Positions 32,929 to 41,571 of a stretch of DNA of 64,000 nucleotides are shown one piece after another. The first letter of the stretch is position 1, and the number at the start of each line of letters is the position of its first letter. The notes beneath the pieces are model-generated. The model searched no databases. It was not told the origin of the DNA and worked only from the letters and a program-made list of their open reading frames with translations. The translations under genes and the position numbers were made by a program. Source of the stretch: Chloroflexota bacterium (lineage in GTDB: Bacteria > Chloroflexota > Anaerolineae > Promineifilales > Promineifilaceae). The stretch covers positions 1-64,000 of the forward strand of contig JAKEFB010000104.1 in assembly GCA_022616275.1 (NCBI GenBank). Direction: 5' to 3'.

Positions 32929-33783
32929 CTAGCTGCCATCGCCCGCTTTCAGTACCTCGTCTACACCGGGTAAAGGGGTCGTGAGCAGTTCCTGGGCCTG
33001 GCTCACGTCGAGCCGGCAGTCGAGCGGCCATTCAGGGCCGGAGGGGCCGATGTGCAGCGTCTCCCGCTCGGTCACCCCCCACCAATCGAGCAACTTCAGG
33101 CAAAATTCGGCCCTGGTCATGGCCTGCCGGCCGGCCACGTGCAGGATGCCCTGGGTGTCCAGGCTGGCCAGCTCCAGCAGAGCCTGGCTCAGGCTCTCGG
33201 CCGAGACCGGGTTGCGCCACTGGTTGTCAAACAGCGTCACCGGCCGGCCGGCCCGCAGGCTGGCGACAATCCACTCCGTCGAACGGTCCAGGAGGAGGCG
33301 GCTGTAAATGAGCGAGGTGCGGACGACGACGTGGTTGGGGTGGCGGCCGGCAATTCGCTCGGCCTCGGCCTTGGCCCGGCCATAGGCGTGCAGGGGACTG
33401 GGCGGGTCGCTTTCCTGGTAGGGGCCGTGGCGGCCGTCAAAGACGACGTCGCTGGAAATGTGAATCAAACGCGCCCCCACTTCCCTGGCGGCGAAGGCTA
33501 CCAAAGTTGTTCCCTGGAGGATCACCTTCTCCATATCCGGAGAGCGGTTGGAACCGGCAGCGTGGATAACCACCTCCGGTTGCCACTCGGCCACCAGTTT
33601 GCGGACGTCTGCCCCGGCTCGCACGTCCAGGCCCCGGCCGCCCGGTAGCCCCAACGGGTCCTGGCTAAAATAGGTGTAGCAGACCTCGTGCCCGGCCGCC
33701 CTGGCGGCCGGGACCAGGTGTTGCCCCAGGTAACTGCTGCCGCCGGTGATGAACAGGCGCCGGCGTTCAGGCCGGACGTTCAC
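32929..33783 (-). CDS. RmlD-like SDR (dTDP-4-dehydrorhamnose reductase family)
   Basis: 284 residues. Rossmann motif ITGGSSYLGQHL near 12-23, catalytic Ser in HISSDVVFDG, and YGRAK (Tyr-x3-Lys) near 130. RmlD-type enzymes reduce the 4-keto group of nucleotide sugars, giving dTDP-rhamnose; no other rml gene lies here, so it could act on another sugar nucleotide or a methionine adenosyltransferase partner. It starts at GTG 33783, overlapping the RNase III stop (GTGA). The next gene is the ligase-like membrane protein, consistent with surface polysaccharide synthesis. Confidence 0.8.
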   Translation of the reverse strand: MNVRPERRRLFITGGSSYLGQHLVPAARAAGHEVCYTYFSQDPLGLPGGRGLDVRAGADVRKLVAEWQPEVVIHAAGSNRSPDMEKVILQGTTLVAFAAREVGARLIHISSDVVFDGRHGPYQESDPPSPLHAYGRAKAEAERIAGRHPNHVVVRTSLIYSRLLLDRSTEWIVASLRAGRPVTLFDNQWRNPVSAESLSQALLELASLDTQGILHVAGRQAMTRAEFCLKLLDWWGVTERETLHIGPSGPEWPLDCRLDVSQAQELLTTPLPGVDEVLKAGDGS

Positions 33784-34517
33784 AACTCCTCAGGTAAAAG
33801 CAACAGGTCTGGGTCGTCACTGTCCTCTGTCGTTTCAGCCCGTTCCAGGGCGGCCGTGGCCGCCATCTGGGCCGCGGCCTGCTTACTGCGGCCGTGACCC
33901 ACACCCCAGGTTTCGTTCTCCAACAAAACGGCCACAGTAAAAATTTTGGCGTGGTCCGGCCCTTCGGCCGCCAGAACCTGGTAGCGCGGCGTCACGTTAT
34001 AACGCGCCTGGGCCCAGATTTGAAACTCGCTCTTGGCGTCGCGGTGCAGCGAGTCGGCCATGATTTTATCAAGGGCCGGGCCGGCCAGGTTTTGCACCAA
34101 CGCCTGGACGGGCGGCAACCCCTGGTCCAGGTACATCGCGCCAATCACCGCCTCGAAGGTGGCGCACAGCGTCGGCACGCGCTCCCGGCCGCCGCTCTCG
34201 GCTTCCCCATAGCCCAGTTGCAGGCAATCGCCGATGCCAAGTTGGCGGGCAAAATCGGCCAGCGTCCTGGCTCGCACCAGTGCAGCCCGCAACATGGTCA
34301 GCTCACCTTCCTTCATTTCCGGAAAACGGTGGTATAGGTAAGCGCCGACGACGAAGTCGAGCACGGCGTCGCCCAGAAATTCCAGCCGCTCGTTGTCCTC
34401 CAGCGCCTGTTCCGGGTTCTCGTTTAAAAACGACCGGTGGGTGAGGGCCCGCGAGAGCAGTGAATAATCCTTAAAGTGGATACCCAGGCGGGTTTCCAGG
34501 GCTTCCAGGTCAGCCAT
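33780..34517 (-). CDS. rnc: Ribonuclease III
   Basis: 245 residues. Catalytic RNase III domain (about 5-150) with signature NERLEFLGDAVLDF and second metal site E in FEAVIGAMYLDQG. C-terminal double-stranded RNA-binding domain (about 163-230) ends AAQMAATAALE. It processes rRNA and structured mRNA as a homodimer. ATG 34517 is preferred over TTG 34520. The hairpin repeats described in this window would be natural substrates when transcribed; that is inference. It is co-transcribed with the RmlD-like gene by overlap. Confidence 0.94.
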   Translation of the reverse strand: MADLEALETRLGIHFKDYSLLSRALTHRSFLNENPEQALEDNERLEFLGDAVLDFVVGAYLYHRFPEMKEGELTMLRAALVRARTLADFARQLGIGDCLQLGYGEAESGGRERVPTLCATFEAVIGAMYLDQGLPPVQALVQNLAGPALDKIMADSLHRDAKSEFQIWAQARYNVTPRYQVLAAEGPDHAKIFTVAVLLENETWGVGHGRSKQAAAQMAATAALERAETTEDSDDPDLLLLPEEL

Positions 34518-34553
34518 CAATCCAGTACGTGCTGAGTCAGAGAGTATAATCTT

Positions 34554-35795
34554 TTACTCCACAAATTCCTTAAACACCAAAACGGCATTGTGGCCGCCAA
34601 AGCCGAAGGCGTTATTCAAGGCTACCCGAATGCGGCGCGGCCGGGCTTCATTCGGCACGTAATCCAGGTCGCAATCGGGATCAGGCGTTTCGTAGTTAAT
34701 CGTGGGTGGCGCCATCTGGTCGCGAATAGCCAGCGTGCAGAAGACGCTTTCAATAGCCCCGGTAGCGCCCATAATGTGCCCGGTCATGGACTTGGTAGAG
34801 CTGATAGCCAGGTTATAAGCGTGTTCGCCCAGGGCGCTCTTGATAGCCATCGTTTCGTACAGGTCATTGAGCGGCGTGGCCGTGCCGTGGGCGCTAATGT
34901 AGTCCACATCCTCAGGCCGCAGGCCGGCGTCGGCCAGGGCCTGGCGGATGGCTCGGGCCGCACCTACGCCGCCCTCGGCCGGGGCGGTGATGTGATAGGC
35001 GTCCGTCGTCTGGCCGTAGCCGACAATCTCACCCAGGATAGGCGCGCCCCGCGCCCGGGCGTGCTCCAGGCTTTCCAGAACCACCATCCCGGCCCCTTCG
35101 CCGACAATCAGGCCATCGCGGTTCTTGTCGAACGGCTGAGGCGTTCCACTGCTCTTGGACGAGGTGGCTCCGGCGCGCTCAAAGCCACCCACCGCCACCG
35201 ACGTAATCACCGACTCCGCGCCACCGCTCAGCACAGCATCCAGTTCGCCACGCCGGATGGCCCGAAAGGCATGGCCGATGGCGTCGGCGCCGGCCGCGCA
35301 GGCAGTGGTAATCGTCGGGCTGGGGCCGTGGATGCCGTAGTCAATGGCCAGCATTCCCCCGGCCCCATTGGGCATGATCATCGTAATGCCGAAAGGACTC
35401 AGCCGGCGTAGCCCTTCCTCGATGACGACGTGTTCCTGTTCGACCAGCGTCTGGATGCCGCCAACGCCGGTGCCCAGGTAGATACCAATCCGTTCCCGGT
35501 TATCGTCGTTGATCCCCAGGCCGGACTGGCCCATGGCCTCGTTGGCAGCCACGGTAGCCAGTTGTTGGTAACGGTCACGGCGGCGAGCGTCGCGCTTGCC
35601 CAGATATTCAACCGGGTCGAAATCTTTCACCTCGCAAACGCCGCCCGAAGCATGCTCGCCTCGCTCGATGAGCGTAAAGTCGCCCAGGCCTGACTTGCCG
35701 GCCAGGGCGGCCGCCCAGCTATCAGGCACGTTGTGGCCCAGAGGTGTTATCAGGCCGGTGCCGGTAATTACAACGCGATGATGATGGTTATGCAT
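34554..35795 (-). CDS. fabF: 3-oxoacyl-ACP synthase II (FabF)
   Basis: 413 residues, normal for KAS II. Catalytic triad C166 (TTACAAGAD), H303 (SAHGTATPLND) and H340 (SMTGHIMGA), and gatekeeper-loop GFGGHN near the end. It condenses malonyl-ACP with acyl-ACP in fatty-acid elongation. TTGGAGAC precedes the ATG. The acyl-carrier protein gene that usually neighbours fabF is not visible here; RNase III follows 36 nt downstream, a common acpP-fabF-rnc order with acpP missing. Confidence 0.95.
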   Translation of the reverse strand: MHNHHHRVVITGTGLITPLGHNVPDSWAAALAGKSGLGDFTLIERGEHASGGVCEVKDFDPVEYLGKRDARRRDRYQQLATVAANEAMGQSGLGINDDNRERIGIYLGTGVGGIQTLVEQEHVVIEEGLRRLSPFGITMIMPNGAGGMLAIDYGIHGPSPTITTACAAGADAIGHAFRAIRRGELDAVLSGGAESVITSVAVGGFERAGATSSKSSGTPQPFDKNRDGLIVGEGAGMVVLESLEHARARGAPILGEIVGYGQTTDAYHITAPAEGGVGAARAIRQALADAGLRPEDVDYISAHGTATPLNDLYETMAIKSALGEHAYNLAISSTKSMTGHIMGATGAIESVFCTLAIRDQMAPPTINYETPDPDCDLDYVPNEARPRRIRVALNNAFGFGGHNAVLVFKEFVE

Positions 35796-35830
35796 ATAAC
35801 TGTCTCCAATCCTTTGAAGATTGGTAATTA

Positions 35831-35862
35831 GTAATTGGGTAATTTAGTAATTACCCAATTAC
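35831..35862. repeat. 14-bp perfect hairpin of AATTACCC words
   Basis: Arms GTAATTGGGTAATT and AATTACCCAATTAC with a TAGT loop, followed by more AATTACC words to 35878. It sits between the 90-residue protein gene and fabF (both minus) and could end the former's transcript. Confidence 0.6.
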
Positions 35863-35873
35863 CAATTACCCAA

Positions 35874-36146
35874 TTACCCGCCCTTATGCTCCGTGGCCGC
35901 CTCATCCCCGGCCGGTCTGGGCTCTGGCCGGGCGCGCCTGGGTGGCTGGGGCCTGGGTTGTATCCCTCCCCTGGGCAGGGGAGGGCCGGGCTTTTGCAAT
36001 ACGACCAGGATAATCATAGAAAATAGAAGCACCACTATGACCGCGCCCAGGATGGCAGGCCACCACTTCTGAATATCAAACGTTGTTTGTAGGGGTGGAG
36101 CGAAAGCCGCCAGGACCAGGTTTACCATCGCACTACGGTTGCTCAT
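35874..36146 (-). CDS. Small single-pass membrane protein
   Basis: 90 residues. One transmembrane helix (about 29-50) and a Pro/Arg-rich cytoplasmic tail (QKPGPPLPRGGIQPRPQPPR...). No family recognised. A GGAGG lies about 13 nt before ATG 36146; the next in-frame ATG (36128) has no better site. The upstream 99 nt fold into a nested inverted repeat. Confidence 0.5.
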   Translation of the reverse strand: MSNRSAMVNLVLAAFAPPLQTTFDIQKWWPAILGAVIVVLLFSMIILVVLQKPGPPLPRGGIQPRPQPPRRARPEPRPAGDEAATEHKGG

Positions 36147-36166
36147 CTTTGCTTCTCTGCCTCCTT

Positions 36167-36247
36167 AAGGATTGGCGATTTCTTAACTTGAACAATTCAA
36201 GGGGAAATACCCCAAGAAAGTGTTCAATTTATTTAGTGGCCAATCCT
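36167..36247 (-). repeat. Nested inverted repeat before the small membrane protein gene
   Basis: On minus, from the moaD-moaE stop onward, three nested stems are seen: AGGATTGGC / GCCAATCCT (9 bp), TTGAAC / GTTCAA (6 bp) and GGGG / CCCC. The outer right arm is followed at once by TTAAGGAGG, the ribosome site of the downstream gene. It could be a terminator-like or translation-control structure, or an 81-bp miniature element. Confidence 0.55.
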
Positions 36248-36965
36248 AATTGTCTGCTTCCGTCGGCCGGTAATGGCCTTCAACCCACGTGCTCTGGTCG
36301 TGGCCCACCTCTTTCTTCCACACCGGGACAATTTCTTTTAAGCGGTCAATGCCGTAATGAGCCGCCTCAAAAGCGCCATGGTCACGATGGGCGGCGGCGC
36401 AGGCCACCAGCGTCGTCAATTCGCCAATCTCTAGTTTACCCACACGCTGGACGATGGCAATCCCTTTCACCAGCGGCCAACGTTCCCAGACTTCCCAGGC
36501 AATCCGGGCCATCTTGGCCTCGGCCATCTCCTGGTAAGCTTCGTATTCCAGATAAAGCGTTGCCGCCGGCCGGCCCTCCCGCTGTGTTTCGCCGCGCACC
36601 GCGCCGGTAAAGGTGACGATGGCGCCTACGTCGGGTTGGGTCAGGTGGGCGTGAATGGCCCGCAAGTCGGGCTGTTCCGCCGTCACGGCAAAATAAACGG
36701 GGTAAGGAAAGTCGTTACCGCCGCTGACTGGTGGAAATAAGGCCACCTCGTCGCCAGGCCGGATAGGAGTATCCCCTCCGGCAAAAGCCTTATTAACGGC
36801 TACCAGGCTGGTGGGCAGAGCCGCCGCCAGCGAGGGCCAGGCGGCCGCCGTCGCCTGGAGCAACGTTTGCACCGTGGTTGGCTCACGCACCGTTACCTGA
36901 ATACGGTCCCGGCCGGCGCGATCTTTCAAGGTAGCAAATAAACGAATTTCCACTTCCATAGTCAT
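36246..36965 (-). CDS. MoaD-MoaE fusion (molybdopterin synthase)
   Basis: 239 residues. Residues 1-83 are a MoaD ubiquitin-like sulfur carrier ending V80-S-G-G83; residues ~88-239 are MoaE, with the active-site region PVWKKEVG. MoaE uses MoaD thiocarboxylate to add two sulfurs to precursor Z, giving molybdopterin. Because the Gly-Gly is internal, a protease would have to release it before thiocarboxylation, as reported for the mycobacterial fusion MoaX. Start M1 (36965) or M3 (36959) cannot be decided. moaC lies upstream on the same strand, separated by a direct repeat. Confidence 0.9.
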   Translation of the reverse strand: MTMEVEIRLFATLKDRAGRDRIQVTVREPTTVQTLLQATAAAWPSLAAALPTSLVAVNKAFAGGDTPIRPGDEVALFPPVSGGNDFPYPVYFAVTAEQPDLRAIHAHLTQPDVGAIVTFTGAVRGETQREGRPAATLYLEYEAYQEMAEAKMARIAWEVWERWPLVKGIAIVQRVGKLEIGELTTLVACAAAHRDHGAFEAAHYGIDRLKEIVPVWKKEVGHDQSTWVEGHYRPTEADN

Positions 36966-37034
36966 TACTCAGGCCGGTCTCCTGACCACGCCTGGGGTTG
37001 TCATTGCTCAGGCCGGTCTCCTGACCGCGCCTGG
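36961..37034. repeat. Two 35-nt direct repeats (CAGGCCGGTCTCCTGACC)
   Basis: Copies at 36961-36995 and 37000-37034 differ at two positions. Each contains an internal inverted repeat, AGGCCGGTC...GACCGCGCCT. The first copy overlaps the moaD-moaE start codon. A cousin lies at 304-330. Confidence 0.7.
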
Positions 37035-37059
37035 ATGGGAACGTCTACTTCCATTTAGC

Positions 37060-37539
37060 CTAATCGGCCTCGAACGAACCACTCTGGCCGCCTTCCTTGG
37101 CCACCAGGCGAATATCGGTCAGGCGCATGCCCCGGTCTACCGCCTTGGCCATGTCGTAAATAGTCAGGGCGGCCACGCTGACGGCCGTCAATGCTTCCAT
37201 TTCCACACCCGTTTTGCCCTGGACACGCACCGTGGCCTCAATATCCACCCGCTTTTCGGCCGGGTTGGGAGTGCAGGTCACCGCCACGTGGTTGAGGGCC
37301 AGCGGGTGGCACAGCGGGATCAGGTCACTGGTCCGCTTGGCGGCCATAATACCGGCCAGTTGGGCCACGGCCAGCACGTCCCCTTTTTTCAGGTTTCCTT
37401 CTATAATTAACTGCACAGTCTCAGGTTGCATGATCACCGCGCCCCGGGCGACCGCCACCCGCTGGGTGTCCGGTTTGTGGCCCACGTCTACCATCCGGGC
37501 CCGGCCGCTTTCGTCAAGGTGCGTCAACTGTTTGGTCAT
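37060..37539 (-). CDS. moaC: Cyclic pyranopterin monophosphate synthase (MoaC)
   Basis: 159 residues, normal for MoaC. Conserved blocks: [26 protein letters not shown], and [25 protein letters not shown], with catalytic Lys/Asp in the last. It turns the MoaA product into cPMP. ATG 37539 is chosen: it is followed by the family's N-terminus and preceded by TATAAT at 9 nt. moaA is not in the window. Confidence 0.94.
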   Translation of the reverse strand: MTKQLTHLDESGRARMVDVGHKPDTQRVAVARGAVIMQPETVQLIIEGNLKKGDVLAVAQLAGIMAAKRTSDLIPLCHPLALNHVAVTCTPNPAEKRVDIEATVRVQGKTGVEMEALTAVSVAALTIYDMAKAVDRGMRLTDIRLVAKEGGQSGSFEAD

Positions 37540-37543
37540 CGTC

Positions 37544-38329
37544 TTGCAATTATACCACGCCATTTATCTTTCACCCCACCTGGACGATGCCGCCCTGTCC
37601 TGTGGTGGGCAGATTTACCAGCAGACGGCTGCCGGCCGTTCCGTCCTGGTGGTGACGTTGATGGCTGGCGACCCACCGGCGGCGGAACTCTCTGCTTTTG
37701 CCCGGAGCCTGCACCAGCGCTGGCAGTTGGCGGCCGATGCGGTGGCAGCGCGGCGAGCGGAAGACGTGGCCGCCTGCCGCCGGCTGGGGGCCGATTTCCT
37801 GCACTGGGACGTGCCGGACTGTGTCTATCGCCGCTACCCGCACCACTATCCGGCCGGTGACCAGCCGCTATACCCGTCGGTGGAAGCTATTTTTGGGCCG
37901 CTGCACCCGGCCGAAGCCGGGTTAGTGGCTGAGCTGGCCCGGCGCCTGGCCAGCTTGCCGGCCTGCGACCGGGTGATCGTCCCGCTGACCGTTGGCCATC
38001 ACGTGGACCACCAGTTGACCCGCGCCGCCGCCGAAGCCTGGCCCGCCCACCCGCCGCTGGCCTACTACGAGGAGTATCCCTACGTCCAATACGCCGGCGC
38101 TCCGGAGAATGGCCAACAGTGGTTGCCAGAGGTAATCCCGCTGTCGCCGGCCGATCTCCAGGCCCGCCTTGAGGCTATCGCCTCTTACCAGTCGCAGCTC
38201 AACACTTTCTTCAGCAGCCCGGCCGACCTGGAACAGCAGGTGAGCGACTACGTACAGGCCGTAGGTGGAGAGCGGCTCTGGCACCGACATTTCCCGGAGG
38301 TTGCCAACCTTCGGGAGGTGAACATATAA
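37544..38329 (+). CDS. PIG-L/LmbE-family zinc deacetylase
   Basis: 261 residues. N-terminal [13 protein letters not shown] supplies the His and Asp zinc ligands and catalytic Asp; HHVDHQ near 165 supplies the last His. Such enzymes remove acetyl from GlcNAc-like groups (MshB, BshB, LmbE relatives); with the MshC-like ligase at 5.3 kb, low-molecular-weight thiol synthesis is one speculation. No ATG exists upstream of the motif; TTG 37544 is the best start and lies 5 nt from the divergent moaC start. The last ~10 residues ([11 protein letters not shown]) are encoded by a REP-family hairpin. Confidence 0.8.
   Translation: MQLYHAIYLSPHLDDAALSCGGQIYQQTAAGRSVLVVTLMAGDPPAAELSAFARSLHQRWQLAADAVAARRAEDVAACRRLGADFLHWDVPDCVYRRYPHHYPAGDQPLYPSVEAIFGPLHPAEAGLVAELARRLASLPACDRVIVPLTVGHHVDHQLTRAAAEAWPAHPPLAYYEEYPYVQYAGAPENGQQWLPEVIPLSPADLQARLEAIASYQSQLNTFFSSPADLEQQVSDYVQAVGGERLWHRHFPEVANLREVNI
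37549..37557 (-). promoter_or_regulatory. Extended -10 promoter of moaC (TGG-TATAAT), leaderless spacing
   Basis: On minus: TGG then TATAAT, 9 nt before ATG 37539. It lies inside the first codons of the divergent PIG-L gene, so the two genes' expression may interfere. Confidence 0.6.
38293..38318. repeat. REP hairpin in 3' end of PIG-L gene
   Basis: Stem TCCCGGAGGTT / AACCTTCGGGA with GCC loop and one G-T wobble. It codes for the C-terminal residues of the deacetylase. Leftmost copy of the CCTCCCGGAGG family in the window. Confidence 0.7.
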
Positions 38330-38374
38330 TATTGTAACCTGGCTGTATGCAGGGGAAGGGCAGAACGTAAACAG

Positions 38375-40351
38375 ATGGGTGCGTTAACCACCAGACAGCT
38401 CGTTAGCAAACGGCTCCGGCTTCCGAAAGGTTCGCAGCGCGAACAACTTCAGCCTGGGACGGTGCTCCAGGGGCGATACCGCATTGTGGGCACGCTAGGG
38501 GTTGGTGGCTTCAGCTCTGTCTACCAGGCCAGGGACCTCCATTTTCCCAGCGTCACCCGCCTGTGTGCGGTGAAAGAAATGTTGAACCTGGCCCCAGATC
38601 CCCAGGTGCGAGATCTGACCATCAAGTCCTTTGAGCGGGAAGCCAGCATCCTGGCTACCCTGGACCACCCGGCCGTGCCAGACGTCTACGACTTCTTCAC
38701 CGAAGGCGAGCGCAGCTACCTGGTGATGGAGTTTATCCGGGGACAGGACCTGGAAGCCCTTCTGACAGAGACGAAAGAGTTTTTTCCCCAGGAGTCGGTC
38801 CTGGACTGGGCTTTGCAGATTTGCGACGTGCTGGCCTACCTGCACAATCATAAGCCCCAGCCGGTAGTGTTCCGGGACCTGAAACCGTCCAATATTATGC
38901 TGGATCCCCACGGCCGCATCCGGTTGATTGACTTCAACATTGCCAAGGTGTTCCAGGCCGGAGAAAAGGGCACCATGATTGGTACGGAAGGGTACTCACC
39001 ACCGGAGCAATACCGGGGTGAGTCTGGGCCGGCCGGAGATGTCTACGCCCTGGGTGCGACCATGCACCACCTTCTTACCCGGCAGGACCCGCGTATGGAG
39101 CCGCCCTTCTCCTTTGGCGAACGGCCGATTAGCGCCGTTAACCCCGAGGTCCCGCCTTCGTTTGAGGCGATTGTCAACCGTTGCCTGGCCTACGCCGTAA
39201 ACGACCGCTTCGCCGACGCCAACGCCTTGCGCGAAGCCCTGATCATGATTTCCAGGCCAGGAACCGGCAAGCTATCGCTCAACGAGAAAATGCTCCAACG
39301 GACAACCGAAGAGGCGCCCATCCCGGCCATGGGTGTGCCGGCCCCGGGTGCGCCGGCCGCGGTGGCCCCGGCGGCTGTGGCTGGTGATGTTTCCGGGGTT
39401 TCGCCTCTGTGGAAGTTCAAGTGTGAGGACGAGATCCGCTCCACGGCCGCTTTTGCTAACGGGATGGTCTTTGTCGGCGCATACGACAATAACCTCTATG
39501 CCGTGAACGCCGAGTCCGGGAAGTTTGTCTGGAAATATCCCTCGTCTGACGGAATTGCCTCATCGCCTTACGTTTACGCCGACTCGGTCTTTATTGGCTC
39601 GGCCGATAATTACCTCTACAGTCTCCGTCTCTATAACGGGCGCTTAAACTGGCGCTTCCAGACGGGTGGCCCGGTTCACTCGTCGCCCCGGGCCGATTTT
39701 GACCACGTCTTTTTCGGTTCAGACGATGGCCACCTGTACGCGGTCAATGCGACGAACGGCCGCATAGCCTGGAAAGCCAAAGCGCACGGCACTGTCCGTT
39801 CTTCACCCTATATCCAGGGCGAGCGCGTCTACTTTGGCACCGAGGGTGGGTACGTTTTCTGTGTGGACCTATCCGGCCAGGTCAAGTGGCAGTTCCAGGC
39901 CAAGCGTTCGGTTACTTCAACGCCGACGATGGCCGAAGACATGGTCTTTGTCGGCTCAATGGATGCTACAGTTTACGCCCTGGATGCCAACTCCGGCTGG
40001 GCCATCTGGCGTTTCCGGGCACGCCGCCCCATCATTTCGTCACCTACCGTCCATAACGGCGTTTTATATATTGGTTCGTCGGACGGAAACGTGTATGCGC
40101 TCGAAATTTACTCCGGCCGGCAGAACTGGGCTTTTGAAGCCGGCGGGCAGGTTAACTCGACGCCGGCCATCTGGCAAGACGCGGTCTATTTTGGCGCTAC
40201 GGACGGTTTCATTTATAGTGTAGACATTAAGCGTGGTAAACTGCGTTGGCGGTATAAGACGGGTGGTCTTATCGTGGCCTCCCCCATTGTCGTAGATGGC
40301 GTGGTTTACATTGGTTCCTGCGACCACCATTTGTACGCCTTACCGGCCTGA
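38375..40351 (+). CDS. Ser/Thr protein kinase with C-terminal PQQ-like propeller
   Basis: 658 residues. Kinase domain about 33-290: glycine loop GVGGFSSVY (42-50), Lys67 (CAVKE), catalytic loop FRDLKPSN (HRD read as F166-R-D168), metal site DFN (186-188, instead of DFG), activation-segment TEGYSPPEQY. An Ala/Pro linker (about 310-340) with no obvious membrane helix leads to a PQQ-type beta-propeller of about seven blades (350-658; repeated VFVGS/D...LYAVNA...GKFVWKY). The propeller may dock substrates or sense ligand in the cytoplasm. It heads a kinase-phosphatase-vWA-FHA cluster. Confidence 0.9.
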   Translation: MGALTTRQLVSKRLRLPKGSQREQLQPGTVLQGRYRIVGTLGVGGFSSVYQARDLHFPSVTRLCAVKEMLNLAPDPQVRDLTIKSFEREASILATLDHPAVPDVYDFFTEGERSYLVMEFIRGQDLEALLTETKEFFPQESVLDWALQICDVLAYLHNHKPQPVVFRDLKPSNIMLDPHGRIRLIDFNIAKVFQAGEKGTMIGTEGYSPPEQYRGESGPAGDVYALGATMHHLLTRQDPRMEPPFSFGERPISAVNPEVPPSFEAIVNRCLAYAVNDRFADANALREALIMISRPGTGKLSLNEKMLQRTTEEAPIPAMGVPAPGAPAAVAPAAVAGDVSGVSPLWKFKCEDEIRSTAAFANGMVFVGAYDNNLYAVNAESGKFVWKYPSSDGIASSPYVYADSVFIGSADNYLYSLRLYNGRLNWRFQTGGPVHSSPRADFDHVFFGSDDGHLYAVNATNGRIAWKAKAHGTVRSSPYIQGERVYFGTEGGYVFCVDLSGQVKWQFQAKRSVTSTPTMAEDMVFVGSMDATVYALDANSGWAIWRFRARRPIISSPTVHNGVLYIGSSDGNVYALEIYSGRQNWAFEAGGQVNSTPAIWQDAVYFGATDGFIYSVDIKRGKLRWRYKTGGLIVASPIVVDGVVYIGSCDHHLYALPA

Positions 40352-40403
40352 CGGCCTGGCGTTTCAGGTGAACGCCAGGGTTTCAAGAGAGGGCTTGTAC
40401 CTT

Positions 40404-41531
40404 GTGGGGATAAAGAAAGTGCGTGACTTGTTAAATAAATTGTTCCCAGGTAACAAAAACGAGGGGCTGGCAGCGGATGAAGCCGAAACCTCGGCTACGG
40501 ACGCCCCCGAAAGTGCGCAGGAGGAAAGGATGGAAGAAGCGCGCGAGAAAGTAGGTGGAGATCCAGCCGGCGAGGTACTGGTGACCTTAAACGACCCCGA
40601 AGCAACCATACCGACCGGGTTTCCGGTGAATGACGCTGAGCAAGAAAGCGAAGAGGAAATAGACATTGGCAAGACTATTCCTCTCCGGCCGGTGACCGAT
40701 GCCATGATTTCGGCCGGGATACGCGCCATGCAAGCCGGCCAGCGGGATAGCGACCTGCCTGTCGTTCGGGCCGTACAGCGCTGCAACATTGGTTCGGTGC
40801 GGGCCCGCAACGAAGATTCTTCCTATATGTTTACCACCGAGACAGGTGGCCAGGAGCCAATGATGCCCTTTGGCTTGTTTATTGTCGCCGACGGTATGGG
40901 TGGGCATTACGCCGGCCACGAGGCCAGCAAGAACGTTTCCCGGTTGGTGGCCCGGCAAATCGTGGAAAATATCTACCTGCCAATGCTTTACCCTGGCGCT
41001 GCCACGCCCCAAATTCCCATCCAGGAGGTCATCCTGGGCGCCGTTCAGGCCGCTAACGCGGCGATCCATAGCCCCGACCCGGAAAAGGACAGCGGCACCA
41101 CGCTGACAACGGCCCTTGTCTTCGGCCGCCGGCTGCACATTGCCCACGTGGGCGACAGCCGGGCCTACATGCTGGCCGAAGGCGAGTTGAAACTCATCAC
41201 CACCGACCATTCTTACGTACGCCGGTTGCAAGAGGCCGGCCAGTTGACTGAAGAAGAAGCTGCTTCACACCCGCACCGCAACATGCTTTACCGGGCGGTC
41301 GGCCAGGGCGGCGAGCTGGAGATAGATATTTTTACCCAGCCTCTACCCAAGAGCGGCAAGCTTGTCCTGTGCAGCGACGGGTTGTGGGGCCTGGTGCCCG
41401 AACCAATGATGCAGGAAGTGTTGGAAAGCGACATGTCGCTGCAAGAAATGGCCGATGAACTGGTGAATCTGGCCGTCCAGGCCGGTGGCTATGACAACAT
41501 TACCGCCATTTTAGTGGATTTTGCCTTATAA
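40404..41531 (+). CDS. PP2C-family protein phosphatase
   Basis: About 375 residues. An acidic, probably flexible N-terminal ~120 residues precedes the PP2C domain: RARNEDS, VADGMGGHYAG (metal-binding Asp and Gly), GTTLTTALV, HVGDSRAY, and the final GGYDNITAILV with metal Asp. It should reverse phosphorylation by the kinase next door. The start is uncertain: GTG at 40404 or 40419, or GTG 40368; an earlier ATG (40296) lies inside the kinase gene. I used 40404, which has GAGAGGG upstream. Confidence 0.86.
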   Translation: MGIKKVRDLLNKLFPGNKNEGLAADEAETSATDAPESAQEERMEEAREKVGGDPAGEVLVTLNDPEATIPTGFPVNDAEQESEEEIDIGKTIPLRPVTDAMISAGIRAMQAGQRDSDLPVVRAVQRCNIGSVRARNEDSSYMFTTETGGQEPMMPFGLFIVADGMGGHYAGHEASKNVSRLVARQIVENIYLPMLYPGAATPQIPIQEVILGAVQAANAAIHSPDPEKDSGTTLTTALVFGRRLHIAHVGDSRAYMLAEGELKLITTDHSYVRRLQEAGQLTEEEAASHPHRNMLYRAVGQGGELEIDIFTQPLPKSGKLVLCSDGLWGLVPEPMMQEVLESDMSLQEMADELVNLAVQAGGYDNITAILVDFAL

Positions 41532-41571
41532 TTGTCAACAGGGATATTACTGGTTATTTCGGTAGCTAACC

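Noticed and set aside
37214-37543. Upstream extension of the PIG-L frame
   Set aside because: It is antisense to moaC and has no similarity to the family; the zinc motif begins near residue 8 of the TTG-started protein.
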